Origin: Otatea glauca
Lineage: Eukaryota > Streptophyta > Magnoliopsida > Poales > Poaceae
Direction of reading: 5' to 3'
Assembly (NCBI GenBank): GCA_036346275.1
Contig: CM070713.1
Coordinates: 77,368,382 to 77,432,381 of the forward strand
DNA: 64,000 nt
In this document: positions 11,826 through 23,858 of the stretch, piece by piece
How the letters are laid out: every line of letters begins with the position of its first letter
Position numbering within the stretch: the first letter of the stretch is position 1
The notes under the pieces: model-generated
What the model was told of the DNA's origin: nothing
Seen by the model: the letters and a program-made list of their open reading frames with translations, nothing else
Database searches by the model: none
Program-made: the position numbers and the translations under genes

Positions 11826-14087
11826 AATAACGCTTGCAGAACCCAGACCTAAAATAGGAAGATGTTATTGCAAATTCCTATAGCCAGCCCAGGTGAACGG
11901 GTGAAACCTACTCCTGACTCCTGAGTACCGAGCGTAGCTGAGTTGGCTAGGCCATCTTACCGAACATTAAAATGGGTACACATGTACACACGTCCAATGG
12001 AAAATGTGTTCCTGTGTTCCGGAGGACTTGAGCCTTCAAATTAATTCCTCAGAGTATATGTGTGGTGTGTGAGTATAATATGCGTGGATCATTCTTGTGC
12101 CTAAAAAAAAGTGAAACCTCCTCCTTCCATTGGTACTACTGTAACTTGCCCAAGTAGCAGAGCCCTAGTACTGAACTGTCTCCGCTGCAAGCAAATCATA
12201 TGGTGGGGCAAATCGACGACATAGCAGCAGTATTTTGTTTGCTGCGCCGGCCGGACGCGCCACCTACCAGGGCATCTCCCATTTAACACCGTCGCACCGC
12301 GCTGCACTGCGACGCGGCAGAAAAAGTAGACGGATGGGAATGGGAGCAGCACACTGACAGGCCGGGAAGCATGCATGCAGCGAGTGACCAGTCCGTGCAT
12401 GCTGCCGCACAGATAGATAGATAGAGTGCGTGTGCAGGGAGGGGGCAGCACTGCACTGCACATATGCCATGCATCTGTGAATCAGATGGGAAGCCTTACA
12501 TAAGCTGTGCAAGACTGTGCCCTGGCTATCTATTCTGACCCCTTCTTTGACTCATCATGTAGGGGAGAGGAGGAGAGCTGGGGAGGGGCCTTCAGCCTTC
12601 ACTCTCCTGACACACACTCCCTGCTCCTGCCTGCATTCGGGGACAAAACATGTGCTGGGTGGGTGAGCGAGTGAGTGGTGTGTGTTCTGGCTTTCTGGCT
12701 CTGAGGGCAGTGGCGTTGGTAGTGTGGTGGTTCTTCATTTGTTGAGCTCATGAGAGTGGAGGGAAATACTGTAAAAAGAGATTGGAAAGTGTAAAGCTGG
12801 AGGCAGGCACTTAATGTGGATTTGATGGTAGTTTGTGATTTTCTGACAGGGAAGATGGTTTTTTCATAAGAGCAAATGGTAGTGGCTGCTTTTGGCACCA
12901 TGATGCATCAAGGCATGCTCGAATCATGCGCTGGCAAAATTAGTATATGTTATTCTCGTTGATATTTTTCCTACCAAAAAGAATATTTGTTGTATTTCAA
13001 AGAAAAGTGAAAGGAGTTGCGCATTAGTTGTTGGAACCCTAAAAAGGCTAAAACAGAACACTAGCCACCCCAATGGTCTCGCCATTTTTTCAGACATACT
13101 GTAGAATTTTTGTGTCCATTCTGTATTTAGTTGGATTTGTTGTTTTACTAGTTCCCTGGAGTATAAAAAAACAAAAGAAACTCCATTTCCATTCTATAAG
13201 TAAGCTTCAAAGTGGATTTTGTAGGGCATGACACATCGTCAAAGTCGCACAGGAGACTCAGAGAAACCTTGTAATTACAGTGGATCCTTGGGGTGATCCG
13301 AAAGAGTGTTTTGCAAGTCTCAATCCATGCATGCACTGCCAGTCCGCCCTGCCCTGTCACAGCCAAAAGAGAGGCATCATCAGTCATCGTTTCCCATCCC
13401 TGCAGTGGGAGCCCCCATCTCTCTGTTCCCCTCTCTGCTGCAGAAAAGAGACAAGAAGAGTGAAGTGCATTGGAGAACTCAAAGGAAGAAGAAGAGAAAA
13501 AGAAACTCAGTTCCAAGCTTCTGATTAAGTTCCAACCCATCACAGAAGCAAGAACAGCATGCCTTGAGTACTTCTTTTCTGTTCCTTTCTCTCATGGGTC
13601 AAGGCACACCATCATATAAGGAGAGTCACTAGTGTACTGTGTACCCCCTCTGTGTGTGCTGTCTGACAGTACCCACTGATCACTAGGTCAGTCAGTGGGT
13701 TGGCTTATCTGAGAGCCCCAAACCCAAAGGGATGGCCCACATGGTTGGCAGGCTGGCCAATGGGCCCAGGTGTAGGTGTCAGTGGGCATGCCTCCCTTTC
13801 TCCCTACTTTGACCAATCAAGTACAATTGGGGGCGCAACTGTGTTTGATGCCTAATTATTGGATGTACCTCTGGAGGAGCTAGAGGAAAAGCTTAGTATC
13901 TGCCTCCTTTTTGGGGTCCTAATATTGATGTTTATGTGCTTTTCGTTTGCAAAACCAGCACCTTTCGTGCATCATTGCCCTTTGTGCATTGTGCTTAAGT
14001 AAGATGGCTCTCTATGCTTCGTGCAAATAAAGCTCAGTATTTAGTAGTGTGCTTTTGCTGAAAGTTTGCCGATCTTTTTCGTGGCAA
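11826..14087. other. low-copy-looking spacer island
   Basis: No gene, transposon end or strong repeat was recognised. Base composition is mixed, with pyrimidine-rich and GC-rich blocks (about 12240-12620, 13270-13800) unlike the AT-rich repeats around it. The short ORFs overlap in all frames and look random. It could hold distant regulatory sequence or an unrecognised non-coding transcript; the sequence does not decide. Confidence 0.4.
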
Positions 14088-14092
14088 TGGAG

Positions 14093-14209
14093 TGTAGAAT
14101 TAGAAAAATTCTGTGTTTCTCCAGAGAAACCCCACACCTTATATTTATATAATTAATTATAGCCGGATACTACTCTAACTTCATTAAGACGAGTCAAAAA
14201 TGTCAATCA
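14093..14209 (-). repeat. 3' LTR of copia element 1
   Basis: It begins TGTAGAATTAGAAAAATTCTG on the plus strand and aligns through its length with 21117-21242 (TGTAAACTTAGAAAAATTGTG), including the shared TATATTTATA-like core and the GACTC-like tail. It is bounded by TG and CA and by the TGGAG target duplication. Confidence 0.75.
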
Positions 14210-14248
14210 TACCCATCTTTTTATATATTATAGCACCTTTGCTAGAAC

Positions 14249-14446
14249 CTAGCTCTTGAGCGAAACAGTTAGCCAACTGTTTACCAGACTTAAGTACACC
14301 AACTTCAACATTCTGTCATCTGACTTCTCTTTAATAAAGAAAATATCGATTTCAACATGCTTTGTATAGTTATGTTGTACTAGATTGTTAGCGATGTTGA
14401 TCATAGATTTATTGTCAGAATGTAGTACCAAAGGGCCACTCCTCAA
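14249..14446 (-). pseudogene. copia RNase H fragment
   Basis: The minus-strand frame reads LHSDNKSMINIANN and NYTKHVEIDIFFIKEK, matching the copia RNase H motifs usually seen as DNKSAI...NPV.H.RTKHI.I..HFIRE. It is the last coding part before the 3' LTR, as expected for copia. It has no complete open frame. Confidence 0.75.
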
Positions 14447-14753
14447 TACTTAAAGTTCGGACAATACACTCTTCACCTAAATCATCTCACTTAAACTCAA
14501 CGTCATTGCTCTATACCTCTACAGTAGATTGAATCGCAACTTCCTGCTTCTTACTCCATGACACAAGGTTACAGCCCACAGAGACACAATATTCAGATGT
14601 AGACCTCCTAACATTTATATTACTTGCTCAATCAACATCGCAATATCCTTCCACATTCAACTATCGAGTCTATCTGAACCAAAGCCTTTCCTAGGGTGAC
14701 TCTTCAAATACCGTAGGATTCGATAGACAGTTTCCATCTGCCCCATTATGGGA

Positions 14754-15430
14754 TCATGCATATATCAACTTACCGCACATTGCATATGAAACATCAGCCC
14801 TTATGTGACACAAATAGGTAAGACGCCTAACTAGTTTTTTTATAAGCCTTATTGTTAACTGGATCACTAGAGTCGACATGGAGTTTATAATTGCTATCAA
14901 TATACGAATCAATAGGGTGACACTCAAGTATACTTGTTTCTGCGAACAGATAAAGGATGCATTTCCTTTAAGAGAGAATGATCTCTTTTGAAGAGCAAGT
15001 GATCTCAATTGGAAGGAAGTATCGAAGATGTCCAAGATCCACTTGATTTCTTCGCTATCATTTCCCATGATCACAATATCAACATAGACTGTTAGTATAG
15101 TGATATGTTACACTCTACGCCTGTAGAACACCGTATAATCCCCATTGCTCTAGGAATAATCTATACCACAAACTACCCATCTGAATATATCAAACCATGC
15201 TCGTGGGGACTGCTTTGAGCCATATAAAGATTTTTTAAGCTTACACATATTTCTGTAAGTCTGCTTATTCACAAAGCCAGGAGGTATTTCCATATATACC
15301 TCCTCCTGTAAATCTCCATATAAAAATGCATGCTTCTCGTCTAGTTGATGCAGAGGCCTACCAAAATTAACAGCACAAGCAATCAACATCCTTATTGTGC
15401 TCATCTTCGTTACCGATGCAAAGTCTCATC
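14754..15430 (-). pseudogene. copia reverse transcriptase fragments
   Basis: Two adjoining minus-strand frames. The 15150-15404 part reads LHQLDEKHAFLYGDLQEEVY and SLYGSKQSPRAWF, hallmark copia reverse-transcriptase blocks. The 14754-15074 part continues with VYVDIVIMGNDSEEI. The active-site motif normally read YVDD appears as YVDI, so the second catalytic aspartate is lost. Frameshifts separate the parts. Confidence 0.8.
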
Positions 15431-16247
15431 ATAGTCTATTCTATATGTCTGACTACAACATTTTGCAACCAACCATGCTTTGTAACTGTCTATCATGCCT
15501 TTAGGTGTTTGTTTCACCGTAAAGGCCCACTTGCATCCCGCTGCCCTCTTTCCTGCTAAAAGTAGAGCAAGATCTCATGTCTTGTTCTTCTGAACTACAC
15601 CAGGCGCCTCTTTCACGTCATCCCTCCATCTACGATCCTGCTTAGCAACCAGCCAATCCTTTGGAACAGGCACCATCTTGAGAGATACAATGAATAATGC
15701 TTTGTATGCATGTGAGAGATGGGAACATCAGATGTAATCTGTAATATCATGCTCAAAGTCATACCGGGGTGGAGTTTTTTTCGATATTAGCTCTAATTGC
15801 CCTACATTGTGTAAGAGGTAACTCTAAATGAAAGAGATGAGAAAGAACATTACCACTTGCTCCAAAGGGGAACAAAAAACTTGATAGAGAGAGACTTGAT
15901 GACAGGTTTAGGACTGAGTCAACTAGAACAACTGGTTGTTCAAGCTATGGTTGTCCCTGTTGTTGTTGCTCCTCTAGTAGTTCATGCTCATTCGACAACG
16001 TAGGTGTAGACGGTCGCTATTTCTCCCACTGTTTCCCAAAGTGTCTTCTCTGATACATCTTTAGTTCTTCTCGGGTTGTCACATCTCTCACACACTTTGT
16101 TACGCTTGGGCTCGGAGAGGGATACTGAATTGTCCCTACAACAACTTCCCCTCGACTGCCACTCTCCTTGTTCTCCCCCTCTCAACTGTCACCCCCACTA
16201 ACAATAGATAACTCCTATAAGAATTGACCAGGATCACCGCTACTCAT

Positions 16248-16937
16248 CTACGATGGCTTGAACTCCCATAAAGTTATATCCATACTAGTAATTAGGTTAT
16301 AGCATCTATATCCCTTCTGACTTGTTGAATATCCTACAAAACACACTTTATAGCCTGAGAATCCAGCTTGCCAACTGTTGCCCGATGATTCCATACAAAG
16401 CACACAACCAAACACCTTAGAAGGAACCTTGAACCCACGTTGACGCAAAATAAGTTCAGCTCCAAGTATCTGAGATGGCATGCGATTAATAATATATGCA
16501 GTTGTCATCACCGCCTCACTCCAGAGTCTCTTCGACACATCCGTGCGAAACATAAGTGAATGTGCTATATCCAACAAGTGATTTGATGAAATATCCCATT
16601 CCCCAGGAGATATGTTGGAAATTTCTTGTTAACATACTGACTTCTATTGTCCGTTCAAATTCGAACTTTTGCATCAAATTGAGTAACTACAAGCCTATGA
16701 AAATCCTTAAAAACATCAAATGGCTTCATTATTGTGTTTCATCGTATAGATCCAAGTCATACTAGTAGTAGTATAGTAATCAATGAATTTGATAAACCAC
16801 TTAAAATTACTCATAGAGGTAACTGAGCATGAACCACAAACATCATAATGTACTAATATGACAGGTTCATAACTCTGAAGATTAGTACCACTATAAGTAG
16901 ACCGGTTATGTTTTCCAAACTCACAATCATCGCACAC
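16248..16937 (-). pseudogene. copia integrase fragments
   Basis: Minus-strand frames read CDDCEFGKHNRSTY (the zinc-binding and GKH linker just before the integrase core), FKWFIKFIDYYTTTSMTWIY (core, normally FIDDYSR), and LWSEAVMTTAYIINRMPS (the conserved WAEA..TA.Y..NR.PS block). Order and orientation fit a copia pol. Stops and shifts break the frame. Confidence 0.8.
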
Positions 16938-17278
16938 AAGTTTTACTCTTGTCTACTTTATTAAACAAATAATGGTATATCCAACTAAAACTCTGAAACA
17001 AAGGATGTCTCGAACAATGATGATGTAACAAAACTTGTTCCTCGACTCTTGCTACAGGCACAACCAACGTTATATCAACCTGTGTAATATACCAAAACCC
17101 GTTACACTTGATTCTAGTCCTAATTCTCTTCTCAGCTCTCTTCTCCTAGAACAGACAACGGTCATCATCATACAAGGCAATGCATTTAAATTGGTCGATG
17201 ATAAAACCAACTAACATAAGGTTAATTAGAAAGGATAGGACATGCAAGATCGAGGATAAAGCAATGGATAGTATGTAC

Positions 17279-19232
17279 TGAAGGATCGAGTTGGCCTAGA
17301 GGGGGGTGAATAGGCAATTTCAATAAGTTCTAACTATTTTAAGCAACTAACTGAATTAACAGAGAACAACTTACTGTAAGAATAATACAGAAATTAAACA
17401 ACTAATAGACACATCGAAAGCAATAAACAAAATGGCACAGGAGAGACAGAGATTTATCCCGTGGTTCAGAGCCGCACTCCTAATCCACGTTGAAACACTT
17501 CTTTCGAAGTTGTGCTTCTCCAAAGCTAGTCGCAGTAGCTCTGGCGATCACTCAGGTAACTCTTTCACTACTCCAGTGAGGTGAGTTCCAAACCTCTCAC
17601 AAATCTGATTGCCTTCCACAAGCTCCTTTGGACAGTCACACTGTTCACTTCCTCCAAGTGTCTCACGATTGCCAAGATCCAAGAGTAATAAACTTTGCAC
17701 AAGTTCGTCTGCGGGTTCACTTTGCAATTCACACAATTAGACACTGACTTGGAGCTAACACACTTAGAGATGTATGAGAAGTTTTTGTATGAAGATGAAG
17801 CACAGACTCCTTTTGAGAATGAGAGCTATTTTTCAATACCAAAGTGTAAGTAGTTCATCTATCATTGGTAGATGGCTTAGGTAATGCTTATATAGCCATT
17901 TGGAGTGAAAATAGCTGTTACACACTTTCTGATGGCCGTTGGACGTGTCAGATATCAGAAACAACAGAAATATACACGTACAACGGACTTAGTATCAGTG
18001 CTTAGCGATACTGGATATGTGTATGTCAGACCAAATTTGAGAGATTGCGACGGACCAAATATTTTGGTCCGTAGAACATGGGTTGATTATGAAAGATGGT
18101 CGGGCATACCACTGAGAGATATACATGAGTATCAGTCCAAAAACTTTGGTTCGTTACACATGGATTTCAAAAGATTTTAGCTTAGGTAATGAGACCTATG
18201 TATGTCGGACCAAAATATTTGGTCCTTTATACATGGATAAAACAAGAGTTTTGCCAGGAATGGAGACACATGTACTTCGGACCAAAATATTTGGTCCGTC
18301 ATACATAAACTTCACAGAAGATAGGTTTGGCATGGAAACACATGTACTTCGGACCAAATTTTTGGTCCGTCATACATGGTCTTTTCAGAAGATAGGTTTG
18401 GCATGGAAACACATGTACTTCAGACCAAATTTTTGGTCCGTCATACATGGCCTTTTCAGAAGATTGGTGCCAAGGACCTTTTTCAACAAAGATAAATTTT
18501 ATCTAAGCTTCTTATTTTAGCCAAGGACAAAAAAAAATTAAACACAAATGTTTGGTCCGTTTTCTGAGTAAAGGTTCTTTTGAAGATAGAAAATATTCAT
18601 TTTAGGTTTCGATTGAGATTACATCAAAGATTTAGTCCAGCCAAAATCTTATACACTGAAAGGGGTGCCGGACCAAATTTTTGGTCTGCTGAAAAAGAGA
18701 AACCTAAGATATTTGTCCGTCATTCATAGGTAAACCTTTGGCTATCAAGAAGATTTTCAAAGAAGGTTTTGATCAAGGATATGAGAATATGAAAGCGAAT
18801 TCTTTAATCTGATGATCAGAATTAAAAGGAAGTTTTGACGAAGAATAGTGTTCAAGGAATGCAACGGACTTAAGAAGATTGATAGGGAAAATTTGGTCCG
18901 TTGTACTAAGAGGTATGCTTTTCATAAAGGTAAAGACTAAGTGTCTTTTGCTTCGAGTGATCTAGTTTTGCCTTTGCCTAAACAAACTATTTCTTTGTGT
19001 AAAGTCCCTCTTCTAGACAACCACAAAAGAAAAACAAACCTAGGCTATTTGACTTGAAATATCTCCCAAGTCATAAACTAAAAAACTGAAAGCCTTAATC
19101 TTATTATCCCAACTTGTTACATCATAGATTCTAACTTACTTTATTCAAAGCTTTGAGTATTACTAACTTAGTCATCAATACCAAAACCATAATAATACAG
19201 AAATAAAATTGAGGGGTGCCTAGATGCTATCA
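17279..19232. mobile_element. solo-LTR-like insertion nested in copia element 1
   Basis: A 1,954-bp segment that starts TGAAGGATCGAGTTGGCC and ends TAGATGCTATCA, with TG...CA termini. Flanks TGTAC (17274-17278) and TGTAT (19233-19237) are a 5-bp duplication with one mismatch. The opening with GATCGAG, GGCCTAGAGG and a G-run before GTGAATAG is a start I associate with long copia (SIRE/Maximus-type) LTRs in plants; that label is from memory. There is no internal coding region, so a solo LTR left by LTR-LTR recombination is the simplest reading. It contains a 72-bp palindrome-bearing repeat array. Confidence 0.65.
18051..18690. repeat. array of CGGACCAAA..TTTGGTCCG palindromes
   Basis: Near-perfect 20-21 bp palindromes built on CGGACCAAA and TTTGGTCCG at 18051-18071, 18206-18226, 18278-18298, 18350-18369, 18421-18440 and 18669-18688, with weaker copies at 18133 and 18548. 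The four between 18206 and 18440 are 71-72 bp apart and share flanks (ACATGTACTTC before, GTCATACAT after), so they are tandem repeats. Half-sites also occur near 18713 and 18894. Confidence 0.85.
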
Positions 19233-19515
19233 TGTATACCTTGAACAAATTGAGAGATCCCATCAGTTATCTGAATAGTTTTAAAATGTGTATACATAAT
19301 GTAAGATGCAAATGCATTAAGCGAACATGTGACATACTTAGATGTCCCTGAATCTGTGATCTGATCAATACGAGGGTGCTTATATGTGAATACATGCGCT
19401 TGTGCTTAAGTACCTTCTCCCACATGTGTGAAATTGGCAAATTTACCAAAGGTGGTGGTAGTTACTATCGTGGAATCTTGAGAATACTCCGATGCTTTGC
19501 CTCCCACTGCACAGC

Positions 19516-20650
19516 TTACTCGCCTGTTAGAGTAATAGATATGCTTTCTTCAGCCATAGCCACATTGGCCCTGGTGCCACCCCTACCCCTTCCTCGACCT
19601 CTGTGACCTCCATCTCGACCTGCATAACTTTGATCTCCACCTTGACCTCCATGGCCACCACGACTGCCACAATCTTTACCTTGGCCTTCACCATACCGTG
19701 GGAGAGGACGGGCACAACTAAGGTGTCCTCTTACCCTATTGTTGTAGCACTCTATCATCTAGTATGACAGGTAGATCTGACTAAGTATTGCTCCTCATTA
19801 CTCATAGTCAAACTTCCTCTTGCACCATAACAGAAATAGCCTCCACCATAGTAGGTAAGTTCGCCAAGTAAAACATGATAGCCCTTGAGTTCTCATATTT
19901 TGGGTTCAGCCCCATCAGGAAGTGTGTGACCCATTTGCGCTACAACCACAATCTTCCAACCTCAACATCACTGGCACGTGTCAATTTGTAGTGGATCATA
20001 ATGGTCCAAGTTTGCCCATAGCTGTTATAACTCACTAGCATACTCCTGGACTGTCTTCTCGTGTTATTTTAGGACCTCCACCTTAGCCTAAACTTTCATC
20101 ATCATCATCATCATCACAGTTTGGCCTAGAGTACATTTGCTCAATGTCTTCCATATCTCCACTGCACTCTGCATCATCTCCACCATCCAAGCGATGGATG
20201 GAGACATCAAAGTCAACAACTAAGCCACCACCATAGATTTGGTTGTGTTCCACATCCTTCAATCCATGCTCACCTTGTCTACATTCTCAACACATGTCTC
20301 TTGCAGGTAGTGCTCCATCTCAACACATGTCTCTTGCAGGTAGTGCCACACCCACTTCATCCTAAGAATTATCTGAGCTCTTTTCTGTACTAACTCAGAT
20401 AATTCTTGCTCTTTCTAACTTCACATCATTCTGCATTAGCCAAAGCTTCAACTCAGATGACCCAGCAACAGCCCTTGGACCAATCATACTTGTCGCAATT
20501 AGGTCATGTAATATGCTTTTCATGTCAGCCTTTGTGACTAGTGAGGAATTTGACTCAATAATTGCCCTCCTCTTGTCTTCAGTCGCTTTTATCGCGTCTT
20601 CCTTCTTCTAGTTGCTCACAGCCTCAATCTCCTTAAGAGTTATCCCTTTC
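19516..20650 (-). pseudogene. copia gag region, degenerate
   Basis: On the minus strand, 19516-19758 reads CYNNRVRGHLSCARP followed by a Gly/Arg-rich stretch. This resembles a gag CCHC zinc knuckle (C-x2-C-x4-H-x4-C) whose second cysteine is replaced. Upstream sequence to about 20650 is weakly coding, with many stops. The assignment rests on position between the 5' LTR and integrase. Confidence 0.55.
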
Positions 20651-21116
20651 GAACAACTGGAGCAATGCCAATCACAAAATCTATGCCGCACATATCTCTA
20701 TGATCATAACAATCCTTCAAGCATCAATGTCAACGCAAATCATAGACGTTGCACCTCTGGTACATGCATATGTGCACATAGCCAAACAGCGAACCTATTT
20801 TTCTTTTTCCTCTTTTTTTTGTATTTTTTTCAATAGGCAGTCGACTGGCTCTTCCTCCTTTTCTTCTGTCTTTCTTTCTTATTGGCCATCGACTTCTCTT
20901 CTCTTTTCTCTCTCTCCTTCAACCTCCCGGCGACTACTTCCAAAGCGATGGCACACCACTCACGCAACACCCTCGACTGGATCCCGAGCAGCAACGACGG
21001 CCTGATGCCCTCGAGAGCGACAGATAAGAGGTTGGACGGCCGTAGCGGATAAACAAGACCTGGATAGGGGATGACGGTGGCTCATAGGTACGATTTATGG
21101 TTTTCTTCTTACACTA

Positions 21117-21242
21117 TGTAAACTTAGAAAAATTGTGTATTGTCCTACAAGATTCCCGCATATTTTATCTATAGAATTATTTACAACGAGACTATTTTAA
21201 CTCGACTCTGATCTAACTCGACTCCGAGAAGACACACCAACA
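21117..21242 (-). repeat. 5' LTR of copia element 1
   Basis: Partner of 14093-14209. On the minus strand it starts TGTTGGTGTGTC and ends TTTACA. Its outer side abuts the TGGAG duplication at 21243-21247. Confidence 0.75.
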
Positions 21243-21247
21243 TGGAG

Positions 21248-22563
21248 CGGCCCATATCAGCTGAAGGGAAATACCAGTCCAGTATGCTTGAAAAAGGATG
21301 AAATCTAGCCTAGCCGGCTTGGCCGACATGGCCATTGCCGCCGTGTCAGAATGCAGAAGAACGGAATACCGTTGTTTGTTTGTTCCACTTTTTGTCCGAG
21401 AGAAAGAACCCCATTCACATTGTAGGAGACTGGAGTAGTTGAAAGAATAAGAAATCATGATTGTCATCAACTATGAGCTATCACATCGATGTCGGGAAAA
21501 AAAACTTAGCTTCTTGCGTCTTTCACCTGGCGGAACAGTTTAAGTATGCACAAATCACAGAGAGGCCTGAAAAGCTTACAGTCTTACACTATCCTCCTGC
21601 CCAGCGCACTTTGTTGCTTTACCCCTTTACTTTTTTTATCAGATACTAATATACTAGTAGATGCAAAACACACGAGAATTGTTTCAAAACAGGAGAATAT
21701 ATTGGTGGTATGACATGATCCAACAGATGACAGTGGAGGCTCCTCATTCTCTGAAGTCGCCAACGGAAACATATCTGCTGGTAAATGCATGCTGCAAATG
21801 AGGCCAAAACCAGCTTCTCGCTGGATAACTTGCCAATCCAAAAAGAAAAAAAAAGGGAAAATAAAACATGTTGCGCTACAGATAGGGTGGATGGATACAT
21901 CGAGAGCGCGCATGGAGCAAAATGGCAGCCGGCATGCATGAGCAGTGAGCCAGTGACGAAAAGCCTGTGCGTGTGAGCGTACAGTGCAAGTTGCGCTCCG
22001 ACTCTTCTCATCTTTTGACATCTTTACGTCTCTTCTCACACTCACTGTCTCTCTCTCTCTAACACTTGGCTGGTCTGTGCTCCTCTGTAGGCTGCTGCGT
22101 TTCTTGCTCAGTGAGACGCACGCATACGCACGTAATCTTCTCACTGTCTTCTTTTACCATTTGCTTTTGCAAAGTCAGGCAGGCAGCTTTGCCTTTGAAT
22201 TGAACGAACACACATGTGTGCACAGTACCACAGGCCACGCAGAAAGAGAGAGAGAGAGAGGCAGTGTATTGCGTTGCAGTGCAGGCCTTTGTTTATGAGT
22301 TTCCGTAAAGCGGGCGGTCAGAGACAGCAGCAACAAAAGGCAGAAGAGCACAGCAGCCATGCTGCAGACTTCAGAGATGGGTGCTGTCCCCCACCCCCCT
22401 CCAACCAAGACTAAAGACGCCTAGAGAGAGAAACTCTTGCTGTTGCCTTGCCTCCCTCTCAAGATGATTCATTTTTTTCAGTATTATTACCACAACCTGT
22501 TCCATTCAGTTAAACTATGCTTCACTTTTGCGTCAGTACTTGACGCAAGACGGAGTACTTGTA
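21248..22563. other. low-copy-looking spacer island
   Basis: No gene or transposon end recognised. It contains a GA microsatellite (about 22245-22260) and CT-rich runs (22045-22060). ORFs in both strands overlap and lack domains. It lies between copia element 1 and hAT copy A2. Confidence 0.4.
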
Positions 22564-22571
22564 TTGGTTAG

Positions 22572-23765
22572 CGAGGATTCAAATTTCTGTTTTTTTTGAT
22601 AAAATCTAGCTGATGACCGAATTTCACGTAAATCTCGGACAAAACTCAAAAACAAAAATTCAAATCCGGTTTTATTTCTACATGGAAAAACAAAATTTCG
22701 GTCAAAATTCCTGAGATTTCGATAAATTTGCACCGAGCGAAAATGGCTCAAATGGTGTTGAAAAAATTTGAATTTTTTTGTGTAGGTTTCTGACATACAG
22801 GTGATGTTCTCATAAAAATTTCAGATGATTATAAAATTTGAAGAATTTTTTAAAATTCAAATATTGCAGTCCGTCAAGTTTGAACCGAATAAAAATAGAA
22901 CAAACCACATTAGAAAATTTTGAAAATTTTTTGTGCATGGTTACGATACATCACTAATGTTTTCACAAAATTTTCAGATAATAATCAAGTTTCTTGAATT
23001 TTTAAAAATTCAGAAAATACTACTATCCTAACAAAAGCCTCACCAGCAAACTTCAACCAAATGAAAAATGGTACAAACCACATTGTAAAATTTTGAAATT
23101 TTTTTTGGATGGTCCTGATGTATCATTAATATTTTCATAAAATTTTCAAATAATGATCAAGCTTCAAAAAATTTCAAAAATTCTAAGAGTGCTACATCCT
23201 AATAAAAGTCTCATGATCAATACATAGATTTGCTTTAGAAATAAAAAAAAGGTTTAAAATTTTTGAAAATTTTATAAAAGGGTTCTAAGGAAATGCTTAA
23301 TATCTCATAAAACTTTTAAATAATTGTCACACTCGGGTGAATTTATAAAATTCTTACTAGGGCGTTGTACCATTTATGTTCTTTCTGTTTTTTATTTTTG
23401 AAAGATAACAAATGAAGTTCAATTATTTTGAAAAATTTTATGTATGGTCCCACACTACTAAATATAATACTATAAATTTTTTAGATCATTAGCAATCTTG
23501 TAAAATTTTATAAAAATCTGACAGTTTTTCTCTTGAAATTTTAAAATATCTCACAATTTCAGTTTTTCAATAAATTTTCATGGAAAATTACTTTCTTAAG
23601 GGTTATCGGACCAAATCCGGTCATAAAAAGTCAAAAACCCTAGATTTCGGCGAGATTTGACGAAACCTCACCGGAATTTCTGATATTGCTATAGCATTTT
23701 TTTTTATCTGGATGGGATTTTAGACCCCGTCCCAGCGCCGAGATTTTGGCGTTTTTTGAACCTTG
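22572..23765 (-). mobile_element. non-autonomous hAT-type element, copy A2 (inverted relative to A1)
   Basis: A 1,194-bp element whose reverse complement aligns with A1 over most of its length (for example its start mirrors A1 11520-11710). Ends: CGAGGATTCAAATTTC and TTTTTTGAACCTTG. Flanks TTGGTTAG (22564-22571) and TTGATTAG (23766-23773) are an 8-bp duplication with one mismatch. No transposase frame. Confidence 0.85.
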
Positions 23766-23858
23766 TTGATTAGTACCTGACGCGTCCAATGGGGGCGGTA
23801 TGAGCAAACAGTAACATATTGTTCATTTCCTTGACATTTCCCATGATACAGCTACAAG

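Larger units (their letters stand above)
14093..21242 (-). mobile_element. Ty1/copia LTR retrotransposon, decayed, with a nested insert
   Basis: A 7,150-bp element read on the minus strand, flanked by exact 5-bp duplications TGGAG (14088-14092 and 21243-21247). Short LTRs lie at 14093-14209 and 21117-21242. Order on the minus strand: LTR, gag-like region, integrase, reverse transcriptase, RNase H, polypurine tract (AAAAAGATGGG next to the 3' LTR), LTR. Integrase before reverse transcriptase is the copia order. All frames are broken by stops and shifts. A separate 1,954-bp LTR-like sequence (17279-19232) is inserted between the gag and integrase parts. The short LTRs (117-126 bp) are unusual and the two are clearly diverged, so this is an old insertion. 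Confidence 0.85.

Noticed and set aside
18051..18690. possible CRISPR-like repeat array
   Set aside because: Repeats are palindromes with conserved, not unique, spacers in plant nuclear DNA. They are tandem 72-bp units of an LTR.
21584..22144. 186-codon minus-strand frame
   Set aside because: No domain, overlapping frames on the other strand, and microsatellite content.
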